Of a stretch of 64,000 nt of DNA, positions 33,703-41,428 are shown one piece after another (the stretch's first letter is position 1; each line of letters opens with the position of its first letter). Below the pieces are notes generated by a model, which was not told the DNA's origin, did no database searches, and worked only from the letters and a program-made list of their open reading frames with translations. The position numbers were made by a program, and so were the translations under genes. Source of the DNA: an uncultured Pelagibacteraceae bacterium (GTDB lineage: Bacteria; Pseudomonadota; Alphaproteobacteria; Pelagibacterales; Pelagibacteraceae); NCBI GenBank assembly GCA_902595535.1, contig CACJQI010000001.1, positions 1 through 64,000 of the forward strand, given 5' to 3'.

Positions 33703-35028
33703 ATGCCAAAAAATCTTTCACAAATAGCAAAACAAAAAAAAATAAAATATTTTTTAATAAGTTTTGTTGATCTCTTTGGGGTTTTAAGATCTAAATTAGT
33801 GCCGGCACAAGCAATTGCTGAAATGCAAAAAAATGGAGCTGGATTTGCTGGATTTGCTACATGGTTAGATATGACACCAGCAGACAGTGATATGTTTGGT
33901 GTACCAGACCCTGATAGTTTAATTCAATTACCTTGGAATAAAGAAGTAGGTTGGCTTGCATCTGATTTATATATGGATGGTAAACCTGTGAAAGCTTCTC
34001 CAAGAGTAATGTTAAAAGAACAATTAAAAAAAATGTCACAAAAAAAATTACAGATGAAGTCTGGTGTTGAATGTGAATATTTTTTAATTTCAGAAGATGG
34101 CTCTTCAATTGCTGATGGAAGAGATATTCAATCTAAACCTTGTTATGATCAGTCAGCTTTGATGAGAAGGTATGAATTGATAAAAGAAATCTGTGACTGC
34201 ATGATTACTATGGGATGGAAGCCATACCAAAATGATCATGAGGATGCTAATGGACAATTTGAAATGAATTGGGATTATTCAGACTCATTAATCACAGCTG
34301 ATAGGCACGTATTCTTTAAATATATGGTTAAAAGTTTAGCAGAAAAGCATGGTTTAAGAGCAACATTTATGCCTAAACCTTTTCATAATCTGACTGGAAA
34401 TGGTTGCCATGCTCATGTTTCAGTTTGGAATGGAAAAAATAATAAATTTTTAGATAAAAAAGATACACTTGGATTAAGTAAATTAGCTTACAATTTTCTT
34501 GGTGGTATTATGAATAATACACAAGCTCTTTCAGCTTTTTTTAATCCCACAATTAATAGTTATAGAAGAATAAATGCGCCACCAACTAAATCGGGAGCAA
34601 CTTGGTCACCTAGCAGTATTTCTTATACTGGAAATAATAGAACTCACATGATTAGGATTCCAGATCAAGGAAGATTTGAATTAAGATTAATGGACGGATC
34701 CGCAAATCCTTACTTGCTTCAAGCAGGAATTATAGCAGCAGGTCTTGAAGGAATGAATAAAAAATTAAATCCAGGTAAACCATTACACTGCAATATGTAC
34801 AAAGATTATAAAAAATATCCAAAACTAAAAAAATTACCAAATGATATAAATCAAGCAATTTCAATGCTTCAAAAAAGTAAATCTCTTGCAAATGCTTTTG
34901 GTAAAGACGTTATAGGAAGTTATATAAAATTGAAAACTTCTGAAATCAGAGATTTTAAAAGTAAATCTACTTTTAATAAGAAAAAACCAGTCACAAAGTG
35001 GGAAAAAGACAATACATTAGACTGTTAG
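33703..35028 (+). CDS. gmaS: Gamma-glutamylmethylamide synthetase-like ligase (module 2)
   Basis: This 441-residue glutamine synthetase-fold enzyme matches the length of gamma-glutamylmethylamide synthetase, which ligates methylamine to glutamate with ATP. Metal-binding glutamates are in GVECEYFL (Glu123, Glu125) and HEDANGQFEMNW (Glu180, Glu187); GNGCHAHVSVW and NSYRRINAPP follow, with the C-terminal FELRLMDGSANPYLL. It lies directly after mgsABC, the arrangement of the indirect methylamine pathway. A paralogue of 489 residues sits in module 1. Which of the two is the methylamine enzyme is inferred from size and neighbours. Confidence 0.82.
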   Translation: MPKNLSQIAKQKKIKYFLISFVDLFGVLRSKLVPAQAIAEMQKNGAGFAGFATWLDMTPADSDMFGVPDPDSLIQLPWNKEVGWLASDLYMDGKPVKASPRVMLKEQLKKMSQKKLQMKSGVECEYFLISEDGSSIADGRDIQSKPCYDQSALMRRYELIKEICDCMITMGWKPYQNDHEDANGQFEMNWDYSDSLITADRHVFFKYMVKSLAEKHGLRATFMPKPFHNLTGNGCHAHVSVWNGKNNKFLDKKDTLGLSKLAYNFLGGIMNNTQALSAFFNPTINSYRRINAPPTKSGATWSPSSISYTGNNRTHMIRIPDQGRFELRLMDGSANPYLLQAGIIAAGLEGMNKKLNPGKPLHCNMYKDYKKYPKLKKLPNDINQAISMLQKSKSLANAFGKDVIGSYIKLKTSEIRDFKSKSTFNKKKPVTKWEKDNTLDC

Positions 35029-35031
35029 AAC

Positions 35032-36162
35032 ATGACAATTTTATCTAACGGTCACCAGTGGAAATATTCTGAGTTCATTGATAATAAAAACTATAATTTT
35101 GATAAAGAGCAAATATTAACATCAATATCTAAAGAAGATATTGATGATGCCTATAATACTATTTCAAAATGGGAAGGCTACAAAACTACTCCACTAATTA
35201 CTCTTAATAAATTATCAAAAGAATTAAACCTAAAAAATATTTTCTACAAAGATGAGGATAAAAGATTTGACCTGAAATCTTTTAAAGCACTTGGCGGAGC
35301 ATATGCGGTTGAAAAAGTTACTAAAGGAAATAAAGATATTGTAGTTGCAACTGCAACTGCTGGAAATCATGGTAGATCTGTTGCCTGGGGTGCAAGAAGA
35401 CTAGGTTTAAAATGTAAAATTTTTATTAGTGAATTTGTAAGTGATGCTAGAGGTCAGGCTATGGCTGATCTTGGTGCTGATGTTGTAAAGGTTAAAGGAA
35501 ATTATGAAAAATCCTTAATTGAATGTATCAAGCAATCTACAGAAAATAATTGGCAAATAGTTCAAGATGTTGCGTGGAAAAATTATATGCAGATCCCAAA
35601 ATACACTATGGCTGGGTATTCAGTGATGATGAGAGAGATAATTGATCAAATTAATAATGAAAAAATTACTCACATAATTTTACAGGCTGGTGTTGGTGGT
35701 ATGGCTGGAGCAATGGTTGCAGGTATAGCTAGATATTTAAATAATGTTCCTGTTACGCTTGTTGTTGAACCTGATAGTGCAGCATGTGTTTTAGAAAGCA
35801 TTAAAACTGGAAAAATTGAAAAAATTGATATTAAAAGAGAAAGTTTAATGGGTGGTATGTCTTGTGGTGAAGTTTCATTAGTCCCTTGGGAAATTCTGAA
35901 AAACTCTGTTAAACATTGCATTAGTCTACCAGATGATGACATTGCAAAAACTATGAAATTATTAGGAAATTCAAGTTTTAGTGATGAAAAAATAATGGCA
36001 GGAGAAAATTCTGCACCTGGAGTTATTAGTTTAATAGCAAGTTGTGAGGATCAGAATATAAAACAAACTTTAAAATTAGATCAAAATTCTAATGTACTAG
36101 TGATTGGTTGTGAAGGTGACACTGATAAAGAAATGTACCAAAAATTAATTAATCAAAATTAA
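35032..36162 (+). CDS. Diaminopropionate ammonia-lyase-like PLP enzyme
   Basis: This 376-residue fold-type II PLP enzyme has the cofactor lysine Lys85 in LKSFKALGGAYA, the phosphate-contact segment ATAGNHGRSVAWGARRLG and the glycine-rich ILQAGVGGMAGAM loop. The block SLMGGMSCGEVSLVPWEIL resembles 2,3-diaminopropionate ammonia-lyase (DpaL/YgeX) more than threonine dehydratase. The reaction would be elimination of ammonia from an amino acid to give a 2-oxo acid. It is three bases from the gmaS-like gene and four from phrB, so it belongs to the same transcript. This gene is not part of the textbook methylamine pathway. Confidence 0.8.
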   Translation: MTILSNGHQWKYSEFIDNKNYNFDKEQILTSISKEDIDDAYNTISKWEGYKTTPLITLNKLSKELNLKNIFYKDEDKRFDLKSFKALGGAYAVEKVTKGNKDIVVATATAGNHGRSVAWGARRLGLKCKIFISEFVSDARGQAMADLGADVVKVKGNYEKSLIECIKQSTENNWQIVQDVAWKNYMQIPKYTMAGYSVMMREIIDQINNEKITHIILQAGVGGMAGAMVAGIARYLNNVPVTLVVEPDSAACVLESIKTGKIEKIDIKRESLMGGMSCGEVSLVPWEILKNSVKHCISLPDDDIAKTMKLLGNSSFSDEKIMAGENSAPGVISLIASCEDQNIKQTLKLDQNSNVLVIGCEGDTDKEMYQKLINQN

Positions 36163-36166
36163 TTAT

Positions 36167-37588
36167 ATGTCAGATACTGGAGTATTTTGGATAAGAGATG
36201 ACTTTAGAATAAACAATAACCCAGCACTTTCTTTTGCAACGCAAAATCATGACAGTGTAATAGCGCTATTTATTTATAATAATAAAAATTTTGATAATAA
36301 AAAAGAAGCTCAAAAATGGTGGGTTTCAAAATCATTAGAAGTTTTCAAAAAAGATTTATCAAAATATAACATCAATCTTCAAATAATTAATGGTGATGAA
36401 TTAGAAACCTTTTCTAAGATTAAAAAAAAAGACAACCTCACAATATATTGGAATAAAGTTTATGAACCAGATGTAATAGCTAAAGGAAAAAAAATTAGAG
36501 ATGTTTTTATAAAAAATGAAATCAACTTTAAATATTTTAAAGGAAATATTTTAAATGAATTTCAGGAAGTGACCAAAAATGATGGAACGCCCTTTAAAGT
36601 ATTCACCCCTTTTTGGAGAACTGCTGAACAAAAATATTTAAGCTTAGTACCTTCTAAAAACTATATTGTTAAAAAAAGAAATAAAGAAACAATTTTTTTT
36701 AAGAACTGTATTGAACCTAAAAATATTCTACCAAAAAAAGATTGGTATAAGAAATTTGAAAAATACTGGAATATTTCAGAAAATGACTCTCAAAAAATAC
36801 TAAATGAATTAATAAATAATAAGATCAAAGACTATGGAACAACAAGAGATATTCCATCAATTGAAGGTACTTCAAAACTTTCACCTTATATTAAACATGG
36901 ACAAATACATGTAAGTGCTATCTGGAAAAAATGCAGTGAAATAAAATCTAAAGGAATTGGTTATAGAAAATATATTAATGAACTTGGATGGAGAGAATTT
37001 TCTCATAGTTTAATTAATTATTTTCCAGAATTTTTAAAAGGAAATTATAGAAAAGAATTTGATAAATTTCCTTGGATAAAAAATGATAAATATCTCACTG
37101 CTTGGAAATCAGGAATGACTGGATATCCAATTGTTGATGCAGGTATGAGAGAGTTGTATGAAACAGGGTGGATGCATAACAGAGTAAGAATGATTGTTGG
37201 TTCTTTTTTAGTAAAACATTTAAGAATAAATTGGACTGAGGGAGAAAAACACTTTAGAAATTGTCTTTTAGATTTCAATAAAGCTAACAATATTGCTCAA
37301 TGGCAATGGGTAGCTGGTTGTGGAGCAGATGCAGCTCCATATTTTAGGATATTTAATCCAATTTTACAGGGTGAAAAGTTTGATAAAGAAGGTTTATATG
37401 TAAAAAAATGGGTGCCAGAACTAAGTAAAGTTCCAAATAAATTTCTTCACAAACCTTGGGAAATGGAATTGAAATATCAAGAAACTATTGGGACATTTAT
37501 TGGAAAAGATTACCCTAAACCTATAGTAATTCATGAAAAAGCAAGAGCAGCAGCGCTTGAGGCTTTTCAATCTTTAAAGAAAAGATGA
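36167..37588 (+). CDS. phrB: Deoxyribodipyrimidine photo-lyase
   Basis: This 473-residue photolyase repairs UV-induced pyrimidine dimers using light. It has the N-terminal antenna-binding alpha/beta domain (VFWIRDDFRINNNPAL) and the C-terminal FAD domain. Conserved FAD and DNA-contact motifs are ELGWREFSHSL, GYPIVDAGMRELYETGWMHNR, NIAQWQWVAGCGADAAPYFRIFNP and the later DKEGLYVKKWVPEL. The length is normal for class I CPD photolyases. It lies four bases after the PLP enzyme, a fit to light-exposed surface water life more than to that enzyme's pathway. Confidence 0.95.
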   Translation: MSDTGVFWIRDDFRINNNPALSFATQNHDSVIALFIYNNKNFDNKKEAQKWWVSKSLEVFKKDLSKYNINLQIINGDELETFSKIKKKDNLTIYWNKVYEPDVIAKGKKIRDVFIKNEINFKYFKGNILNEFQEVTKNDGTPFKVFTPFWRTAEQKYLSLVPSKNYIVKKRNKETIFFKNCIEPKNILPKKDWYKKFEKYWNISENDSQKILNELINNKIKDYGTTRDIPSIEGTSKLSPYIKHGQIHVSAIWKKCSEIKSKGIGYRKYINELGWREFSHSLINYFPEFLKGNYRKEFDKFPWIKNDKYLTAWKSGMTGYPIVDAGMRELYETGWMHNRVRMIVGSFLVKHLRINWTEGEKHFRNCLLDFNKANNIAQWQWVAGCGADAAPYFRIFNPILQGEKFDKEGLYVKKWVPELSKVPNKFLHKPWEMELKYQETIGTFIGKDYPKPIVIHEKARAAALEAFQSLKKR

Positions 37589-37589
37589 T

Positions 37590-38009
37590 TTATTCGCCTA
37601 GAAAATGGTGAATTACTACCCTATTTTGCATAGCTATTCTGTGCTCGAAAAGATAAAGTCCTTGCCATGTTCCAAGTAACAATTCAGCATTCCTAATACT
37701 TAATGATATTTGATTATTAGTTAGTGCAGATTTGATGTGAGCTGGCATATCATCTTTTCCCTCAGTAGTATGGATGTAGAGACTATTATCCATTGGAACC
37801 AATTTATTAAAGTAATTAATTAAATCTGTTTGAACATCTGGATCTGCATTTTCTTGTACAATTAATGATGCGCTAGTGTGTTGGATGCTAAGATTTATAG
37901 TTCCATTCATAAAGTTATTTTCTTTTATCCAATTAATTGTTTCATTTGTAAATTCATAAAGTTTTTGACCATTAGTTTTGATTTCTAAATCTAAAAATTG
38001 TTGTTTCAT
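37590..38009 (-). CDS. yjbQ: YjbQ family protein (UPF0047)
   Basis: This 139-residue protein belongs to the YjbQ/UPF0047 family. Diagnostic parts are the SIQHTSASLIVQENADPDVQ motif, with the conserved histidine and Asn-Asp-Pro region, and the C-terminal LGTWQGLYLFEHR. Family members complement thiamine phosphate synthase loss, which suggests a side activity; the physiological role is unclear. It ends tail-to-tail with phrB and starts five bases after the downstream ATPase gene on its strand. Confidence 0.9.
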   Translation of the reverse strand: MKQQFLDLEIKTNGQKLYEFTNETINWIKENNFMNGTINLSIQHTSASLIVQENADPDVQTDLINYFNKLVPMDNSLYIHTTEGKDDMPAHIKSALTNNQISLSIRNAELLLGTWQGLYLFEHRIAMQNRVVIHHFLGE

Positions 38010-38013
38010 TTAA

Positions 38014-39063
38014 TTAATATTTTATTGAAGTTAATTCATACAATCTACTAATTGTTCTCTTAAATACATCTTTTAAATTTTTTGAAGAAGTTATGGAATT
38101 AAGCTCTGATTTAGATGTTATCATTAAAGGTATATTTTTTTCATAAAAAATATCAATTAATGTAATAAATCTTTGTTGTTGATTTGCATTATCGTTATTA
38201 AAATTAGGGATATTTTCTATAATTATAAAATTACAGTTATCAGCAATCTTTATATAATCTTCAGCTCCTATGTTTTTTGCACATAAATCTTTGAAATCAA
38301 ATCTAGCAATACCATTATAATAATTTTTAATAACAAATTTCCTACCTTTTATTGTTAAATTTTTTTCTTTATTTTCAAAATCTTTCGTTAATTGTCTAAA
38401 ATATTTATTGATTATAAAATTAGTTTTTTCATTTAAAGGGTAAAAAAATCTTTCATTTTTTTTATTTTGAGATTTTCGATAATCTTCATCAATATTCAAT
38501 TTTTCTTGAATACACATATTTTTCATATTCTTGATAAAAGGTAAAAATTGATCTCTTTGTAATCCATCTTTGTAAAGATCATTAATCTTTATGTTTGAAG
38601 AAAACAAAACTTTTATATTTTTATCAAAAATCTTTTTAAAAAGTATACCTAGGATCATTGCGTCAACAATATTGGTTACCTGAAATTCATCAAAGTAAAT
38701 CAATTCGTAATTTTTTTTTAATCTATTAACAAATTTATCAATTATATTTTCTTTATCATTTCCTTTATTTTTGAAAGTGAAATCATGAAAGTTGATCATA
38801 AACTCATTGAAATGTAATCTTTGTTTTGAACAATTTAAGTAATTATAAAAAAAATTTAAAATCATAGTTTTTCCTACACCAACATCCCCTTGTAGATAAA
38901 AACCAGGTTTAGAGTCTCTTTTAGAAAATATCTTTTTTAAAAAAGATTTATTAAAATTAAGATTATAAAATTGGTTTAGTTTTTCTATTAAATCTAATTG
39001 ATTGGGATTAATATCTAAACTATTTTTCTTACAATGATTTATAAATGATTTATTTAAATTCAT
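38014..39063 (-). CDS. zapE: AFG1/ZapE-like ATPase
   Basis: This 349-residue P-loop ATPase has Walker A in GFYLQGDVGVGKTMIL and Walker B in LIYFDEFQVTNIVDAMIL, both characteristic of the AFG1/ZapE family. The C-terminal region FDFKDLCAKNIGAEDYIKIA is also typical. In proteobacteria ZapE interacts with the Z-ring, and in mitochondria AFG1 assists protein quality control. The ATG overlaps the preceding cupin gene stop by four bases. The protein is very lysine- and asparagine-rich, as expected for this base composition. Confidence 0.9.
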   Translation of the reverse strand: MNLNKSFINHCKKNSLDINPNQLDLIEKLNQFYNLNFNKSFLKKIFSKRDSKPGFYLQGDVGVGKTMILNFFYNYLNCSKQRLHFNEFMINFHDFTFKNKGNDKENIIDKFVNRLKKNYELIYFDEFQVTNIVDAMILGILFKKIFDKNIKVLFSSNIKINDLYKDGLQRDQFLPFIKNMKNMCIQEKLNIDEDYRKSQNKKNERFFYPLNEKTNFIINKYFRQLTKDFENKEKNLTIKGRKFVIKNYYNGIARFDFKDLCAKNIGAEDYIKIADNCNFIIIENIPNFNNDNANQQQRFITLIDIFYEKNIPLMITSKSELNSITSSKNLKDVFKRTISRLYELTSIKY

Positions 39064-39488
39064 TTTTTAGTTTTAAAATCTATACCGTATTCTGATCTTG
39101 GTCCCTTTCGAAGACCAAATGGTCCTGAAATGAATATTGTTAGAGGTTTGGTGCCAGGCTCAAGATCTACTCTATGCAAGTTATTTGCAGATCTAAACCC
39201 AATATATCCTGGTGGCCTCCAATATTTTCCTGTTTTTAAAGTCTCCCAATAACCACCTCTTAAAATTATGGTAATATATGGAAAAGTATGATTATGAACA
39301 CCTTCGCCATGATCATCTGCAAGCATTTCATGAATTAAAATATTAAATGGAAACCATTTAGGACGATGCCTTAGAAGAACATAATACCTATTCATCCATG
39401 GTTTGGCTTCATTAAATCTGGGGTGAGATGGTCCTCTATCTAAAACAACTTTTTTTCTTCCGATCTTATCTAATAATTTTAAGATCAT
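39060..39488 (-). CDS. Cupin-fold protein
   Basis: This 142-residue protein has a cupin barrel motif: HGEGVHNHTFPYITIILRGGYWE carries the first metal-binding histidines, and NNLHRVDL supplies the later histidine. This pattern suggests a metal-dependent dioxygenase or an ectoine-synthase-like fold, but the substrate is not evident. The start lies two bases downstream of the BamB-like gene stop on this strand, and its end overlaps zapE by four bases. No closer family was recognised. Confidence 0.65.
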   Translation of the reverse strand: MILKLLDKIGRKKVVLDRGPSHPRFNEAKPWMNRYYVLLRHRPKWFPFNILIHEMLADDHGEGVHNHTFPYITIILRGGYWETLKTGKYWRPPGYIGFRSANNLHRVDLEPGTKPLTIFISGPFGLRKGPRSEYGIDFKTKK

Positions 39489-39490
39489 GG

Positions 39491-40789
39491 CTAATTAAAC
39501 TGAACAATTGATCCATTTCTTATTACAAACAAATTTTGATTAAAGATAAATGGTCTTGAAACAAAATCTCCAGAAACCTTTTCTATTGTTTTAATATTTC
39601 CAATACTTAAATCTGCTAAAATCATGTTTCCATCAGAATTTGTGAGATATAAAGTCGTGTCATCGATTGCAAAACCTACTGGCTTAATATCTTTTCTTTT
39701 TTTAAGTTTATAGTTCTTCAACAAATCAGTAACACGAATAATATTTCCTTTATTTTTTTCAATAGTTAATAAATATCCATCCTCAGATACAGTAAAAATT
39801 AAATTTCCAGTTATTACAGGTGTAATGTTAGAGCTAATTTCATTTTTCCAGTTAATTAATCCATTTTTAAGATTAATTGAATAAAATTCATTTTTATTAT
39901 TTGAAAAATAAATAGAACTTCCATCAGAAACTAATTTTGAAATTTTAAAATTATAGGTTTCATTAATTATTGAGCTACTTTGTGTCGGTAACTGCCAGAT
40001 TATTAATCCCGTTTCAATATCGGCTGCAGTTATATCACCGATTGAATTACTAAATACCACTAAATCGTCAACTATAATTAAGGATAATTTTGAATTAGAA
40101 ATGGTAAAAGAATCTTCAGTTTTTAAGTTCCAACATTCATTGCCGGTTTTTATCTCATAACATCTTAAAGTATTTTTATAATCAATAACAAAAAATTTAT
40201 CTTTATGTTTTTTAATATCAGAATTAAAAGGGTAAGTATTATTTTTAGACCAATTTAATTCTCCTGAATTAATATTTATTGAATAATATTTTGCTACACT
40301 ATCAGTAACTAATAAATTTTCAGAGTCTAATACAAAGTTTAATTTAGGTTTTTGCTTTTTTTCTGCTTTTGAATAATGGTTTTTCTTCCATAATACTTTT
40401 TTATTATTATTATACCTAATTATTGAACCTTTTTTATCAAAAAATATTAGACCATTTTCTAAAAAAATTGGTTTAAAATTTAACTGGTTAATCTCTTCAA
40501 ATTTTCCAAATTTATATGTGCCAATCTTTTTTAACAAACCACCATATTTTTGAGCGCCATAATTATTTTTGTTATCTATAATTCTGCTGTTAGTTTTAAT
40601 TTTCGTTAAATCTAATTTTAGTTCTTGGTTAAACTCTGAGGAAATCTTTTTTTCTTCTGAAAAAACTTTTTTAATATTTTTTACTGGTTCTAATTTTTTT
40701 TCTTTATCTTTCCAAATACGTGAATTTTCATTAAATGAACAATGATTTAATAAAATCAAGGATATTATTAAAATAATTACTCTAGTCAC
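39491..40789 (-). CDS. bamB: BamB-like PQQ-repeat lipoprotein
   Basis: This 432-residue protein has a lipoprotein-type signal ending at Cys17 (SLILLNHCSFNE), then beta-propeller repeats with the PQQ/WD-like pattern, for example INSGELNWSKNN, IKTGNECWNLKT, IETGLIIWQLPT and LKNGLINWKNEI. This fits BamB, the outer-membrane beta-barrel assembly component. It overlaps the upstream tetratricopeptide-like gene by eight bases; the yfgM-bamB order is common in proteobacteria, which supports the call. Sequence divergence is high, so other PQQ-propeller proteins are possible. Confidence 0.75.
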   Translation of the reverse strand: MTRVIILIISLILLNHCSFNENSRIWKDKEKKLEPVKNIKKVFSEEKKISSEFNQELKLDLTKIKTNSRIIDNKNNYGAQKYGGLLKKIGTYKFGKFEEINQLNFKPIFLENGLIFFDKKGSIIRYNNNKKVLWKKNHYSKAEKKQKPKLNFVLDSENLLVTDSVAKYYSININSGELNWSKNNTYPFNSDIKKHKDKFFVIDYKNTLRCYEIKTGNECWNLKTEDSFTISNSKLSLIIVDDLVVFSNSIGDITAADIETGLIIWQLPTQSSSIINETYNFKISKLVSDGSSIYFSNNKNEFYSINLKNGLINWKNEISSNITPVITGNLIFTVSEDGYLLTIEKNKGNIIRVTDLLKNYKLKKRKDIKPVGFAIDDTTLYLTNSDGNMILADLSIGNIKTIEKVSGDFVSRPFIFNQNLFVIRNGSIVQFN

Positions 40790-41426
40790 TCAAATCTCTG
40801 TTCAATCTTTTTTCAGCTAGTAATTTTATATCTGAATTAGGGTTTTCTAAACTGATGATTTGATTGAAAAATTCTTTTGATTTTTGCTTTTGATCTTTTG
40901 AATAAAAAAACTCAGCCATCAGATACAATGCATGGGATCTCCATACACTTTCAGAATTGATTAATGGATTTAAAATATTTAGTAAATCACTTTCTTGAGC
41001 TTGATCTGCATTAAATAATGCTTTTTTATAAATTACCAAATTGTTTATTTCTTTATCAAGTGGTGTGTTTTCAATTAATAAATCAAAATATTCATTTATT
41101 TTATTAGAATCAGAAATAAGTTTTTTATCTAGAATAAAGTATAGTGATAATGGAGAGTAAGTAGGATCTTTTTTATTTATGATCTCTACTAAATTTTTTA
41201 TCGTGCTTTCTTTATTTTTATCTGAATGCATTAATGTCGTCGAATTAAATTTATTTGAAATTTCTATTTTTTGATTAGTTTTGTATTTATCAAAACTATA
41301 TGCTGCTATTAGAACAATTATTATAGCAAGCAAAATTAAAATAATTTTACTTTTATTTTTAACAAAAAAATTTCTTACTCTTTCGTTTCTTGTATTGCTA
41401 TTTATAATTGAAATTTCTTCATCCAT
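40782..41426 (-). CDS. YfgM-like membrane-anchored TPR-type protein
   Basis: This 214-residue protein has a cytoplasmic head with NTRNERVRNFFVKNKSK, a single transmembrane helix (IILILLAIIIVLIAAYSF) and a helical periplasmic domain with TPR-like packing, including SHALYLMAEFFYSKDQKQKS. It matches YfgM, an ancillary protein of the SecYEG/BamB region. It overlaps the BamB-like gene by eight bases and starts two bases after aconitase. The family assignment rests on topology and synteny. Confidence 0.7.
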   Translation of the reverse strand: MDEEISIINSNTRNERVRNFFVKNKSKIILILLAIIIVLIAAYSFDKYKTNQKIEISNKFNSTTLMHSDKNKESTIKNLVEIINKKDPTYSPLSLYFILDKKLISDSNKINEYFDLLIENTPLDKEINNLVIYKKALFNADQAQESDLLNILNPLINSESVWRSHALYLMAEFFYSKDQKQKSKEFFNQIISLENPNSDIKLLAEKRLNRDLSD

Positions 41427-41428
41427 AA

